Shown here: piece by piece, positions 23,979-31,874 of the stretch | How the letters are laid out: each line of letters begins with the position of its first letter | Numbering within the stretch: the stretch's first letter is position 1 | Assembly (NCBI RefSeq): GCF_007992195.1 | Contig: NZ_BJZU01000105.1 | Span: 1-43,598, forward strand | Direction of reading: 5' to 3' | Origin: Methylobacterium oxalidis | Lineage (GTDB): Bacteria > Pseudomonadota > Alphaproteobacteria > Rhizobiales > Beijerinckiaceae | Length of the DNA stretch: 43,598 bases | The notes under the pieces: model-generated | Told to the model about the DNA's origin: nothing | The model's input: the letters and a program-made list of their open reading frames with translations, nothing else | Database searches by the model: none | Translations under genes and position numbers: made by a program

Positions 23979-24374
23979 ATGCGGACTTCCCCCGACCGCA
24001 GCATACCGACCCTTCTCGGCGACGCGCTGCGCGAGACCCAGGACCTGATCGGCAAGGAGATCGCCCTGTTCCGCGCCGAGATGGGTGAGGGCCTGGAGCG
24101 GTTCGTCCTCGGCATCACGCTCTTCGCCGCCGCCGCGGTGTTCGTTCTCACCGCGCTGCTCGTCTTCATCCTGGCCCTCGTGAAGGGTCTTGCGGTCCTC
24201 TTGAACTCCGAGGCGCTGGCGGCGCTCATCGTGGGCGGCCTGTTCGCGGCGATCGCCCTGGCGCTGGCCCTCTGGGGCCGCAGTCGGGCCTCTCCGGCAG
24301 GCCTGGAGCCCCGGCGGACCGAGCGGCAGGTGCAGCAGGACGCCAAGATCATCACGGAGCGCATGGACGAATGA
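23979..24374 (+). CDS. YqjE-like phage-holin-superfamily protein, 131 aa
   Basis: N-terminal Leu-Leu-x-x-Ala-Leu-x-x-Thr-x-x-Leu-Ile-x-x-Glu-Ile-Ala-Leu-Phe-Arg-Ala-Glu is the signature of the Phage_holin_3_6 family (YqjE). Two membrane helices cover about residues 42-66 and 78-99, with a charged C-terminal tail. The family is not a true holin; it is linked to envelope stress. Its last codons overlap the next gene (ATGA at 24371). Confidence 0.85.
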   Translation: MRTSPDRSIPTLLGDALRETQDLIGKEIALFRAEMGEGLERFVLGITLFAAAAVFVLTALLVFILALVKGLAVLLNSEALAALIVGGLFAAIALALALWGRSRASPAGLEPRRTERQVQQDAKIITERMDE

Positions 24375-24781
24375 GCAGGTCCGCCGACGAACTGGAGCAC
24401 GAGGTCGAGGCGAGCCGCGAGAGGCTCGACCGCACCCTCGGCGACCTCCAATCCCGCCTGACGGGTCCGGGGCTCGCCAGGGATTTCGCAGGCTTGCGCG
24501 ACCCGGGCCGTAGCCTGGGCGAGGGTTTCGGGCAGCTCGCCGCGACGATCCGCGAGCATCCCCTTCCGGCCCTCCTGATCGGAGCGGGCCTGGGTCTGCT
24601 CGCCTACGACGAGGCGAGACGCGCGGGACGCCGGCGCCGCGTCCCCGTGCCGCCGGCCGCGAGGCCGGCGGAGGGCGACCTGCCGGAGAACAGGGGCACG
24701 CGGCTCGACGAACGCCTCGACGCCGGCGTGGAGGAGACGTTCCCGGCGAGCGACCCCGTATCGGTGCGGATCACCAAGTAG
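24371..24781 (+). CDS. DUF3618-like protein, 136 aa
   Basis: The N-terminal Leu-Glu-x-Glu-Val-Glu-x-x-Arg-Glu-Arg-Leu-x-x-Thr-Leu-x-x-Leu is the DUF3618 start. A hydrophobic segment at residues 59-75 (Pro-Leu-Pro-Ala-Leu-Leu-Ile-Gly-Ala-Gly-Leu-Gly) suggests one membrane helix, followed by a basic and then an acidic tail. Coupled to the upstream gene by a four-base overlap. Confidence 0.85.
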   Translation: MSRSADELEHEVEASRERLDRTLGDLQSRLTGPGLARDFAGLRDPGRSLGEGFGQLAATIREHPLPALLIGAGLGLLAYDEARRAGRRRRVPVPPAARPAEGDLPENRGTRLDERLDAGVEETFPASDPVSVRITK

Positions 24782-24796
24782 CGGGCTCGGCGGAGC

Positions 24797-24997
24797 TCAG
24801 GCGGCCAGGATCTGCGCGAACGGCGCGGGCTCGTCGGCGTGGCCGGCCGTCCCATCCCGGTCCTGCTGCGCCTGCACCTCGCGGGCCACGCGCTCGAGCT
24901 CGTCGTCGTCGCACAGGGGCGCCTGCCTGACCATGCCGATCAGGGCGAGCATTCCCACCACGACGAACCCGCCCGCAGCAATCAGCACATACGTCAT
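24797..24997 (-). CDS. Small single-pass membrane protein, 66 aa
   Basis: The ATG at 24997 has GAGGTGAGC just upstream. Residues 3-22 form a membrane helix; the remaining 44 residues are acidic and soluble. It converges with the DUF3618 gene. Much longer upstream frame (to 25468) has no support. Function unknown. Confidence 0.65.
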   Translation of the reverse strand: MTYVLIAAGGFVVVGMLALIGMVRQAPLCDDDELERVAREVQAQQDRDGTAGHADEPAPFAQILAA

Positions 24998-25473
24998 GCT
25001 CACCTCGTCGAGACCGGAAGCGTATCGCCGAAAACTCCGCGGTCTACGGCAATAAGGAGGTAAGCAATCGCTCGACCAGTCCTGCGGGATGCCGCCGGGC
25101 GGGGGGCGCTTTCTTCCAGCCACGCCCCCATCCGGCCGATCGACTGTCTCGAGCGGTCCGCGTGGGCTCGGGGAGCGGCGCTGATCCGGTCGATCCTTCC
25201 GATCACGCGAGCCGGAAGCGGCCTCGTCGCCCAGGTGCCGGCGTGCGGATGCGGACGGAGCGGCCGAGCACGTAACCTTTTCGGGGCTCCGACCGTATTG
25301 GCTCCCGGCAGCAATGCCGTACGGACCTGACAGACTTGAGCCCGCCCGGTGCGCCGCGGCGGGCTCTTTCCTGCCCGCTCGAAGCTTGAACCCGTAGAGG
25401 ATAATCCACGTTAACCGATCGGGCCCGCGGTGAAGACCTCGGGACCGGTTCAACATCATGGGGAGCAAAGTCT
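24998..25473. other. Intergenic stretch with a terminator
   Basis: No convincing gene on either strand in about 475 bases. A terminator-like hairpin lies at 25338-25369. Confidence 0.4.
25338..25369 (+). terminator. Terminator-like hairpin
   Basis: GAGCCCGCC (25338-25346) is an exact complement of GGCGGGCTC (25358-25366), followed by TTT. It belongs to a family of similar hairpins in this window, but no rightward gene ends directly before it. Confidence 0.55.
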
Positions 25474-25740
25474 ATGAAGACGATCGCTATCCTCGGCATC
25501 TGTGCCGCAACCATGATGACACTCACCACGGCCGCGGCGGCGGCCGAAGGTGGAACGACGGGGGCGGGCGGCACGAAGCCGGCGGCGGACAAGGCGCAGC
25601 GCGATCCGCACACGACCGGCACGGCGCCCGGCGCCAATGTCGGCGGCGGTGCGCCGGGCGTCGCGGGTCAGCCCGGTGGCCGGGCCGATCCGACCAATCC
25701 GCCCGGCCCGGGCGAGCGCCCGGACTCGAAGAAGAAGTAG
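25474..25740 (+). CDS. Secreted Gly/Pro-rich protein, 88 aa
   Basis: A signal peptide is clear: Met-Lys-Thr-Ile-Ala-Ile-Leu-Gly, hydrophobic core, and Ala-Ala-Ala-Ala-Glu around residue 24. The mature protein is low-complexity, Gly, Pro, Ala and Thr-rich with charged ends (Asp-Ser-Lys-Lys-Lys). GGGGAG lies about 9 nt before the ATG. Probably disordered in the periplasm. Confidence 0.7.
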   Translation: MKTIAILGICAATMMTLTTAAAAAEGGTTGAGGTKPAADKAQRDPHTTGTAPGANVGGGAPGVAGQPGGRADPTNPPGPGERPDSKKK

Positions 25741-25857
25741 GAGCCGACACGCCCGCCCGGTTCGCCGGACGGGCCCTCTCGCCGGATTCGCGAAAGACGG
25801 CGCGCGGTGGAACAGGCAGCCGGGCTCGCGCGTGATCTTCGGCACCACGAGGACGCG

Positions 25858-26028
25858 ATGAACCCAGCTGACACCCCCCAGCCCGCCAGCGATCCAAAGC
25901 CGATCGGCGACCCGTCGCCCGGGCCGCTGACGCCGGACGGCGATCCGCCGCCGAACCCGCCCGCACCGCAACCCCCCGGCCCGATCCCGGAGGACGACCT
26001 CGAGCAGGTCGAGGAGCAGCCGAGTTGA
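25858..26028 (+). CDS. Proline-rich acidic small protein, 56 aa
   Basis: The ATG at 25858 follows AGGA at good spacing. Over a third of residues are Pro, and the end is acidic (Glu-Asp-Asp-Leu-Glu-Gln-Val-Glu-Glu). Likely disordered. Its stop overlaps a TTG that may start the next gene (TTGA). Confidence 0.6.
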   Translation: MNPADTPQPASDPKPIGDPSPGPLTPDGDPPPNPPAPQPPGPIPEDDLEQVEEQPS

Positions 26029-26402
26029 GCGGCACGACGCCGTCCCCCCGGGAGAGCGAGGGCATGCAGCAGGACACCCCGGACGCCGATCGCGTCGCCC
26101 GCACGGTCGCAGAGAACGTCTACGCGGCCTACAGCCGGCAGATATCGGGTGCGACGCATCCGCAGACCGAGCAGACGATGCTGGCGCGCCTCGCCGAGGC
26201 GATCCGGCCGCAGGTGCCGAGCGGGGCGCCGGGCGCGATCATCGAGGCGGCGAATGGCGTGCTCGACGCCTGGGAGCGGCAGGATCCGGAGGTCCGCGGC
26301 CCGCGCGTGAGCGCGATCGACCTGATCGACGGCTCCGTCACCGTGCGGCCGAACGGGCCGCCTGACGCGCCCGCGCCGGACTCCCGTCAGGGTCCGGTGT
26401 AG
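26025..26402 (+). CDS. Hypothetical protein, 125 aa
   Basis: Two starts compete: TTG at 26025, overlapping the previous stop and preceded by GAGGAG, or ATG at 26064. The protein has a helical core (Val-Ala-Arg-Thr-Val-Ala-Glu-Asn-Val-Tyr-Ala-Ala-Tyr) and a disordered Pro-rich tail. It converges and overlaps slightly with the HD gene. Family not recognised. Confidence 0.6.
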   Translation: MSGTTPSPRESEGMQQDTPDADRVARTVAENVYAAYSRQISGATHPQTEQTMLARLAEAIRPQVPSGAPGAIIEAANGVLDAWERQDPEVRGPRVSAIDLIDGSVTVRPNGPPDAPAPDSRQGPV

Positions 26403-26881
26403 CCCAGCGCTGCGGCCGCCTCCCTCAGGCGGGCGAGCGACGTGGCGTAGCGCTCGCGCAGGAACGCGCCGTCCGGCAAGGTCCGGTCCGGACCGACGTT
26501 GTCCTCGTTGTCGGACATCTTGATGAGGAGGGCGCCGAGGTTGCGGCTCGCGATCACCGCGCCGATCCGCTCCGAGTAGGCCGTGCGGGACGTAGGCTTG
26601 GTGAGGATCCTCACCATCTCGACGACCACCGCAGGGAAGCCGGCCGCGACGAGGTCGGCCTCCGTCCGGGGCCTGTCCTCCAGGACGTCGTGCAGGATGG
26701 CGGCCTGCATCACCTCCATCGGGTCGATGGCGATGCGGTCGACGGCCCGAGCGTGCCCGGCGCGCTTCACCGCCGCGTTCGCGACCCGCTCCAAATGCCG
26801 GATGTAGGGCTGCCCGCCTTTGTCGATCTGTCCCGCATGGGCCGTGATGGCGAAGCTGTGCGCCTCGAAGATGTCCGGCAT
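26387..26881 (-). CDS. HD-domain phosphohydrolase, MESH1/SpoT-hydrolase-like, 164 aa
   Basis: A short stand-alone HD enzyme. His29 in Tyr-Ile-Arg-His-Leu, the His64-Asp65 pair in Ile-Leu-His-Asp-Val-Leu-Glu-Asp, and Asp124 in Ile-Lys-Met-Ser-Asp-Asn-Glu-Asp-Asn match the metal site of (p)ppGpp hydrolases. The Ala-His-Ala-Gly-Gln start is also typical. It may degrade ppGpp or another nucleotide; there is no synthetase part. A small gene ends only 3 bp upstream, so they are co-transcribed. Confidence 0.85.
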   Translation of the reverse strand: MPDIFEAHSFAITAHAGQIDKGGQPYIRHLERVANAAVKRAGHARAVDRIAIDPMEVMQAAILHDVLEDRPRTEADLVAAGFPAVVVEMVRILTKPTSRTAYSERIGAVIASRNLGALLIKMSDNEDNVGPDRTLPDGAFLRERYATSLARLREAAAALGYTGP

Positions 26882-26884
26882 CGG

Positions 26885-27079
26885 CTACTCGATCTCGTCG
26901 GGACCGTCCAAGAGCCCCATCCCGATCGCCATGGCCAGGACGTCGGCGCCCGTCATCTCCGGGCCGTGGTCGACCCGGTAGAGGCCCGGGCCGCCCTCGG
27001 CCGGCATCACGGTACGGCCGGCCGCGCGCAGGGCCTCGATGGCATCGTGTACCGGGTCCTGATCGAGCGGATCGGCCAT
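26885..27079 (-). CDS. Hypothetical protein, 64 aa
   Basis: Soluble and acidic: Asp-Pro-Val-x-Asp-Ala-Ile-Glu-Ala-Leu-Arg-Ala-Ala-Gly, a short strand, then a helix Asp-Val-Leu-Ala-Met-Ala-Ile-Gly-Met-Gly. Its stop is 3 bp before the HD gene start. It may be a partner or regulator of that enzyme. Confidence 0.65.
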   Translation of the reverse strand: MADPLDQDPVHDAIEALRAAGRTVMPAEGGPGLYRVDHGPEMTGADVLAMAIGMGLLDGPDEIE

Positions 27080-27224
27080 GTCCCAACGATAGCGCCCGCC
27101 GCCGAAATTCCCAGATCGGATTCCTGTTCGTCCGGGTCCGTCGCCCGCCGTCCATGATCCCGATCACGGAAGCCGCGGCGTGAAGGCCTCATAGGGTCCA
27201 GGCCACCACAGGAGGAGGTGCCAT

Positions 27225-27368
27225 ATGACACGCACGATGAAGGAGCAGTTGCGCGCGTTCGCGATCATCATCACGGCGCTCGTCGCCCTCGCCGCCGTCT
27301 CGGCGGTCGGGCACGCGTACCATCCCTCGGAGACGGACGACGCCGTCCGCTTCGGCGGGATGATGTGA
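27225..27368 (+). CDS. Small membrane or secreted protein, 47 aa
   Basis: GGAGGAGG lies just before the ATG at 27225. Residues 9-30 form a hydrophobic helix that may be a signal anchor; the end is polar with Gly-Gly-Met-Met. Function unknown. Confidence 0.65.
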   Translation: MTRTMKEQLRAFAIIITALVALAAVSAVGHAYHPSETDDAVRFGGMM

Positions 27369-27427
27369 TCTCCGGAGCCTCTTCCCGGATCCTCGGAACC
27401 GGGAGGGGGCTCGCGCCGACGGCGGGA

Positions 27428-27658
27428 TCAGGTGCGGCCCGGTGGCCGCCGGCGCTGCATGGCGACGTAGATCGCGACCACCACCAGCGCCAGGACCAGC
27501 GCGAGCCACAGCCAATTGAGGTCGACCTCCCCCGCCGGCGGATGAGCGGTCGCCGGCTTGCTCTCCGGCACCGGCGGTGCGGGAGAGGTGGCCTGGGCGA
27601 GAGCCTCCTGCGCACCGACGAGCAGCGCCAGCAGGCCTGTGCGAGCGATTTTCAGCAT
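27428..27658 (-). CDS. Small membrane protein with signal-like N-terminus, 76 aa
   Basis: GGAGGATCGCG precedes the ATG at 27658. There is an N-terminal signal-like segment (cleavage possible near Ala-Leu-Ala-Gln), a Pro-rich spacer, and a second hydrophobic helix at about residues 47-68, ending in a basic Arg-Arg-Arg tail. Confidence 0.7.
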   Translation of the reverse strand: MLKIARTGLLALLVGAQEALAQATSPAPPVPESKPATAHPPAGEVDLNWLWLALVLALVVVAIYVAMQRRRPPGRT

Positions 27659-27882
27659 CGCGATCCTCCGTGTCTACGCCGGCAACCAGGGCGTGCAACC
27701 GGCTGTTCCGGCACCGCACGACGGGCAATCACGTCCTGCGCGCGCGTTGGGGGCACTTCGGCCAAGCGGTTTCGAAGCGGGATTGGCGCGGTTCCGCACC
27801 AAATTGGGAGAACCTTGGCCTTAGCGTCGTTTCGCATCCCCATCAATTGCGGAGTCTGGATGCGGCGCACATAGTAATTCTC

Positions 27883-28314
27883 ATGTCTATGCTGCGCTTA
27901 GCAGCCTCATGTGCGCTTCTTGTGCTGATTGCAGGCTGCTCTCGTCTGTCTGAGCGGACAGGTAAATACACATCTCTTCCTAAGCGAGCAGCCCCTAAGG
28001 CTGCCCTTTATACGAGTACGTTGCCGAAACATCTTCCCGGCCGGCTGACAGCGTCGCCGCCGGCGGATCCGGCCACGAGCGTGACCCCGATCGCGGCGCT
28101 CAGGACCTCGGAAGCCGCCCGGCAGAGATGGGAGCCGCTGCGCCCGATCGGTCTGTCCCGCCCGCCCGCCGCGGTGAGAGCTCTCTCGACGATGCCTGAA
28201 CAGGAACAGCCCGCCGACCTTCTCCCGGCGCCGAGCTACGACCGGGACGCTCGGATGAGCCGCCTGCTGCAGGCGGGCGAGACGGCGGCCAAACCGATCT
28301 GCTCGGGCTGCTGA
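27883..28314 (+). CDS. Putative lipoprotein, 143 aa
   Basis: The first 19 residues are a lipoprotein signal with lipobox Leu-Ile-Ala-Gly-Cys. The rest is soluble, Pro/Ala/Arg-rich, with a C-terminal Cys-Ser-Gly-Cys. The ATG at 27883 is preferred (another at 27889). The frame is open upstream to 27577, but that part lacks a protein look. Family unknown. Confidence 0.65.
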   Translation: MSMLRLAASCALLVLIAGCSRLSERTGKYTSLPKRAAPKAALYTSTLPKHLPGRLTASPPADPATSVTPIAALRTSEAARQRWEPLRPIGLSRPPAAVRALSTMPEQEQPADLLPAPSYDRDARMSRLLQAGETAAKPICSGC

Positions 28315-28446
28315 GCGGGGCCGGTACGTTTCCGACCCGTGCGGAACTTCCCGAGGTCCATCGGGCATGTCTGCGGGAATGGTCGGCGGAAATGCTCGGG
28401 AGGTGGATGGCGCGCCCTGATCGCGGGGCGGCCGCTGAGGTCACTG

Positions 28447-28701
28447 ATGAGCGTCCCGCCGAAGCAGTTCGTCGATCTGTCCGAGGAAGCCGCGCTGGCG
28501 ATGGCCTGCGCGGCCCATGGAGCCAGTCGGGCGATCGAGGAGGCGACCGGCTCCGCCCCGGATCCGGAACTCAGCCAGAAGGTGGCGCTGTTCGCGATCG
28601 GCGCCTTCATCAGTTGCGGTGGCCTCGGCCTGAAGCATGCCGATCACAAGGCGATCACGACGTGGCTGGCGCAGGATGTGGCCGCAGGTGGAGGCGGCTG
28701 A
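28447..28701 (+). CDS. Hypothetical protein, 84 aa
   Basis: The ATG at 28447 follows GAGG. A compact helical soluble protein (Ala-Ala-Leu-Ala-Met-Ala-Cys-Ala-Ala-His-Gly-Ala) with a Gly-rich tail. Two Cys and several His could bind a ligand. No family recognised. Confidence 0.6.
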   Translation: MSVPPKQFVDLSEEAALAMACAAHGASRAIEEATGSAPDPELSQKVALFAIGAFISCGGLGLKHADHKAITTWLAQDVAAGGGG

Positions 28702-28712
28702 GGCCGGCGCCG

Positions 28713-29009
28713 TCAGTGCGCGCGGCTGCCAGGCCGAGCCGAGCCGGCAGCCTCGCTGACGGAGGCCTGCACGCTCCCGAAGGGATCGCCGAGGAGTTCG
28801 ACCCGGGCGGAGATGCTTCCCGACCCGCGTGCGGCATCCCCCGTCACGGGCTCGCTGATCAGCAGCGCCGTCAGAAGCGCGAGCGCGGTGAAGAGGAGAA
28901 CTGTCAGGCCCTCGGCGACCTGGACGGCCCATCGCTGCAGCAGCTGGATCGTCAGGCATCCGGCGACGAAGACCGCCGTCAGCACGATGGTGACCACGGA
29001 GATGCTCAT
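28713..29009 (-). CDS. Two-helix membrane protein, 98 aa
   Basis: Two hydrophobic helices at about residues 4-24 and 33-52, then a soluble Ser/Gly/Ala-rich tail. The ATG at 29009 is a natural start. Function unknown. Confidence 0.7.
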   Translation of the reverse strand: MSISVVTIVLTAVFVAGCLTIQLLQRWAVQVAEGLTVLLFTALALLTALLISEPVTGDAARGSGSISARVELLGDPFGSVQASVSEAAGSARPGSRAH

Positions 29010-29053
29010 GCGGCCCGTGCCGCGTCGAGGGCGGAGGAGGGAGATGTCACGGG

Positions 29054-29245
29054 TCAGTCCAGGTCCTTGAGGAGGTAGAGTTCACGAAACTCCTCTGCCG
29101 TCACTTCGTCTCCGCTCGCCAAGCGGATTTTCACCGCCTGACCGCTTGCCTCGCACTCGCGCGCCCGCCGGTAGGCCTCGGCGGGCTTCAAGAAATTCTC
29201 GGCCATCGTCCCGTCGGCCTCGTCGCTGGTCACCGTGAACGCCAT
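29054..29245 (-). CDS. Hypothetical protein, 63 aa
   Basis: GGAGGATGCC precedes the ATG at 29245, a strong ribosome binding site. A soluble small protein: charged helix (Ala-Glu-Asn-Phe-Leu-Lys-Pro-Ala-Glu-Ala-Tyr), then Val-Lys-Ile-Arg-Leu-Ala-Ser-Gly-Asp-Glu-Val-Thr and a C-terminal Glu-Glu-Phe-Arg-Glu-Leu-Tyr. Function unknown. Confidence 0.65.
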   Translation of the reverse strand: MAFTVTSDEADGTMAENFLKPAEAYRRARECEASGQAVKIRLASGDEVTAEEFRELYLLKDLD

Positions 29246-29298
29246 GGCATCCTCCTGATCGCCCAGCCTATCGCCAAGCCGGGTGCGGGGAACAGGAA

Positions 29299-29328
29299 AA
29301 ACCCGCCGCGGCAGGGCCGGGCGGGTTT
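29299..29328 (-). terminator. Terminator of the repeat protein gene
   Basis: AAACCCGCC (29299-29307) and GGCGGGTTT (29320-29328) form a perfect 9-bp stem. Read leftward it ends in a T-run, and it lies 26 bp after the stop of the leftward gene ending at 29355. Confidence 0.8.
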
Positions 29329-29354
29329 CCGATTGGAGGTCCTGCTGGTCAGGA

Positions 29355-29753
29355 TCAGCAATCGTCGTCCTTCTTGCCGACTTTCTGATCAGCACCGGCA
29401 TTGTTCATCGCACCGACCGTGCCGGGCGAAGCCGGCTGCTCGCCGCCCGCAAGGTTCTTGGCGGCCGGATCGGTGCGGTCGCCCTTGTTGGCCTGAGCGG
29501 TCGAACCTTGATTCGAGCCTGTGGCCTGATTGGCGCCGACATTGTTCATGGCACCGACAGTGCCCGGCGAGGCCGGCTGCTGGCCACCAGCGAGGTTCTT
29601 GCTGGAGTTATCGACATCCGAACTCTTCGGATTGGCCGCCTGTTGCTGAGGGCTCTTATCCTTGGTCGAGCCGGTGTTGCAGGGCGCCGCGAGGACCGGG
29701 CCGGCCGTCAGGGCAAGAATCGCGGCGGTGCCGATCAGCGTTGTTACCTTCAT
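29355..29753 (-). CDS. Secreted repeat protein, YjbE-like, 132 aa
   Basis: A signal peptide with cleavage after Leu-Ala-Ala is followed by two imperfect copies of Asn-Leu-Ala-Gly-Gly-(Gln/Glu)-Gln-Pro-Ala-Ser-Pro-Gly-Thr-Val-Gly-Ala-Met-Asn-Asn. A Cys pair (residue 25 and the last residue) could be linked. Similar low-complexity exported proteins are called YjbE and tied to exopolysaccharide production in rhizobia; that link is weak here. A terminator follows. Confidence 0.75.
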   Translation of the reverse strand: MKVTTLIGTAAILALTAGPVLAAPCNTGSTKDKSPQQQAANPKSSDVDNSSKNLAGGQQPASPGTVGAMNNVGANQATGSNQGSTAQANKGDRTDPAAKNLAGGEQPASPGTVGAMNNAGADQKVGKKDDDC

Positions 29754-29975
29754 GGTGTTTTCCTCCTACGGTTGAATGTCGAGGAGAAAACGCTTCCCTT
29801 CGCCGAGGTTCCGCGCAAAGTCGCCGCGCGCTGATTTTGCCGTCGCGTCCGAATTCGCCATCGCGATACGGCATCGGCCATGTCTGCCGCCTACGGTCAA
29901 GCTAACCCATTCTCGTCGCGATCACTTGGTCTACGGCTCCCGCCCGGCGCGACCGGGCCGTATGGAGTCGAGACA

Positions 29976-30224
29976 TTGCTGGTACGTACCGCCTTCGCCC
30001 TCCTTCTCACCACCGCCGCCGCCGCGGCAGCTCCGAACGGGGCCGCGTCCTCGGATCGCAGCGAGCTGAAGAAGTACTGCACCGGCGACTACTTCACCTA
30101 TTGCGGCGACCTGGAGCCGGACGGCCCCGAGGTTCAGGCCTGCTTCCGGCAGAACAAGGCCAAGCTCTCGCCGAACTGCCAGGCCGCCATCACCGCCTAC
30201 ACAAAGGGCCAGAAGCGGGGCTGA
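29976..30224 (+). CDS. Secreted cysteine-rich-repeat protein, 82 aa
   Basis: The TTG at 29976, with GGAG about 8 nt upstream, gives a clean signal peptide (Leu-Val-Arg-Thr-Ala-Phe-Ala-Leu-Leu-Leu); the frame is open further upstream to an ATG at 29880. The mature part has four Cys in the pattern of the GLG1-type Cys-rich repeat (Tyr-Cys-x4-Phe-x2-Tyr-Cys ... Cys-Phe ... Cys). Found in the periplasm in related proteins. Confidence 0.7.
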   Translation: MLVRTAFALLLTTAAAAAAPNGAASSDRSELKKYCTGDYFTYCGDLEPDGPEVQACFRQNKAKLSPNCQAAITAYTKGQKRG

Positions 30225-30230
30225 AGCGCC

Positions 30231-30554
30231 TCAGGCCGGCTCGCCGGCCCCCGGCTCGGAGCCGCGGCCGACGATCTCCAGGGCGCGCAGGACCGCCAAG
30301 CCGATCGCGTCGGCGTCGACGCGGCCCTCCGGGGTCGCGGGCGTGACCGCCACGGCCTCCACCTCGTCGCTGCCGAGCGCGCCGACGAAGACCGTGAAGA
30401 CCGGACCCTGCGGCTCCGACTCGTCCGCGACGAGGCCGACCCGGTATCCGGCCTCCTCGCCGTAGAGACAGAGTGCCTCCGCGGCGCGGCGTGTATCCGG
30501 CTGCGCCTCGGCGCGGCGGGCCTTGCCGAATTCGGGACGGATGACGTTGCTCAT
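30231..30554 (-). CDS. Hypothetical protein, 107 aa
   Basis: The ATG at 30554 starts a soluble protein with a basic linker (Phe-Gly-Lys-Ala-Arg-Arg-Ala), then Val-Phe-Thr-Val-Phe-Val-Gly-Ala-Leu-Gly strands and a C-terminal helix. It converges with the Cys-rich protein. The longer frame to 31043 overlaps other genes and is rejected. Family unknown. Confidence 0.65.
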   Translation of the reverse strand: MSNVIRPEFGKARRAEAQPDTRRAAEALCLYGEEAGYRVGLVADESEPQGPVFTVFVGALGSDEVEAVAVTPATPEGRVDADAIGLAVLRALEIVGRGSEPGAGEPA

Positions 30555-30710
30555 CCGCGCGAGCATAGCGGAGAGCGGGCCGAGTTCACGGGAAAAAGCG
30601 TCGCGCGGCGGGTTCTCCACCCCGGCCCCGCGGCGAGGTTTAACCGATCCACAACGCCTTGCCTGCCAGAGACGGGCGCGGGGGAAGCGTTCGGGACAGA
30701 TCGATCCGTG

Positions 30711-30962
30711 ATGGAACAGCCTTTCCGCACTGCCTGCATGCTCTGCCGCCGCTCGATGCGGCTCGGCGGCGGCCTCGGCGAGGGGCGGCACGTCGCCGCC
30801 TGGAACGTCGCGGTCTGCGATCCGTGCCACGTGGAGAACCCGCAGGGACCGAGCCTCGCGCGCCATCCGCGGCTCGCCGCCTATCTTCGTTCGAAGGGTA
30901 TCGCGTCCGCCGAGAACGGCGCGGGCTTCGTCGCCTGGCCGGCGGAGCGCGAGGCCGCCTGA
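30711..30962 (+). CDS. Zinc-binding-like small protein, 83 aa
   Basis: Two Cys pairs, Cys-Met-Leu-Cys and Cys-Asp-Pro-Cys, about 30 residues apart, are typical of a small zinc ribbon or HNH-like fold. No His-Asn core is seen, so a nuclease role is not supported. A GTG lies one codon before the ATG. Confidence 0.65.
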   Translation: MEQPFRTACMLCRRSMRLGGGLGEGRHVAAWNVAVCDPCHVENPQGPSLARHPRLAAYLRSKGIASAENGAGFVAWPAEREAA

Positions 30963-30996
30963 GGCGTCCGCCGGGCCCGCGGGCAGGGAGAGCCGC

Positions 30997-31275
30997 ATGG
31001 CCGAGTACTGGATCAACGCCTTCCGGCGCTGGGACGGCGCCACGGTCTTCCGGGAGTCCGACGCGACCGGCCGGCCGAACCGGCGCCGGGCCGAGACGCC
31101 GATGCTCTACCAGGGCACCTGCCGGCTGACCTATCGTGTCCGCGTCCGGCCGAGATGCGCTGAGGCCGCGGCCTGCGGGCGCCTCGCGGCGGACGGGTTC
31201 ATCGCCCTATCGGACACCTGCCCCCGCTGCGGGGCACCGCCCCCCATCGTGTGCGCCGCCGCCTTCCGCACCTGA
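30997..31275 (+). CDS. Hypothetical protein with C-terminal Cys pairs, 92 aa
   Basis: GGGAGAG precedes the ATG. The N-terminal half is basic and aromatic (Tyr-Trp-Ile-Asn-Ala-Phe-Arg-Arg-Trp-Asp-Gly), the C-terminal half has Cys-Pro-Arg-Cys-Gly and other Cys, suggesting a metal site. It follows the preceding Cys-pair gene by 34 bp; the two may be co-transcribed. Confidence 0.6.
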   Translation: MAEYWINAFRRWDGATVFRESDATGRPNRRRAETPMLYQGTCRLTYRVRVRPRCAEAAACGRLAADGFIALSDTCPRCGAPPPIVCAAAFRT

Positions 31276-31410
31276 ACCCGCATCGGTCACCCCGATCATC
31301 AAGATCCGTCCTCGGCTCTGCCGGAAGCGGGTCAGGGTCGGCGAAACTGTGGGTTCCGCCCGCGGCCGCGCGGGCTACCATCCGCCGCACAAGAACTCGG
31401 AGTGCCAGGG

Positions 31411-31617
31411 ATGGAAACGAAGCAGCGCGAGCTGGAGGCCCGCATCATCGCGATCGAGTACAGCCTGCAGGTGATCGTCAACTGCCTGTCCGACCGCGAT
31501 TCCCTCGACCGCGGCAAGCTCCTGCGGCTGCTGCGCTCGGCGGCGGAGGAGCCGGCGGCCGGCGCCTCGAACGCGAGCGTCCCGGCGGCCCTGGTCGGGC
31601 TCGCGGAGCGGCTCTGA
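31411..31617 (+). CDS. Helical hypothetical protein, 68 aa
   Basis: The ATG at 31411 follows GGAG about 8 nt upstream. The product is helical and charged (Glu-Leu-Glu-Ala-Arg-Ile-Ile-Ala-Ile-Glu-Tyr) with Ala-rich end, probably a small coiled-coil protein. Function unknown. Confidence 0.6.
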   Translation: METKQRELEARIIAIEYSLQVIVNCLSDRDSLDRGKLLRLLRSAAEEPAAGASNASVPAALVGLAERL

Positions 31618-31723
31618 GCCGCGCGTGCGGTTCCGGACGGAGCGGGCGCGGCGATTGACCCGCCCCGCGCGGGCGGCGGACAACCCGGAACGCGGCTCTC
31701 GCCGCACACCTCGAAAGCACCTC

Positions 31724-31760
31724 GGCCCGCCCGGCTCCACCCCCTTGGCCGCGGCGGGCC
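31724..31760 (+). terminator. Weak terminator-like hairpin
   Basis: GGCCCGCC (31724-31731) pairs with GGCGGGCC (31753-31760) across a long loop. It lies after the helical protein gene; no proper T-run follows. Confidence 0.35.
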
Positions 31761-31874
31761 CTTCTCGGTGCTGCCCGTCCCGACAGGCCGCACTCAGTAC
31801 GGAAGGAAACCGGGGCTGCCGCTCACCTGAACGGGGCGCGGCCTGAGCTGTTCTCCTCCTCGAAGGAGAGCGAT

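Noticed and set aside
22778..24559. A 593-residue minus-strand frame over the stress trio
   Set aside because: It lies opposite three well-supported genes, is Arg/Ala/Pro-biased as high-GC shadow frames are, and ends in the peptide that commonly arises from reading a tRNA 3' end backwards.
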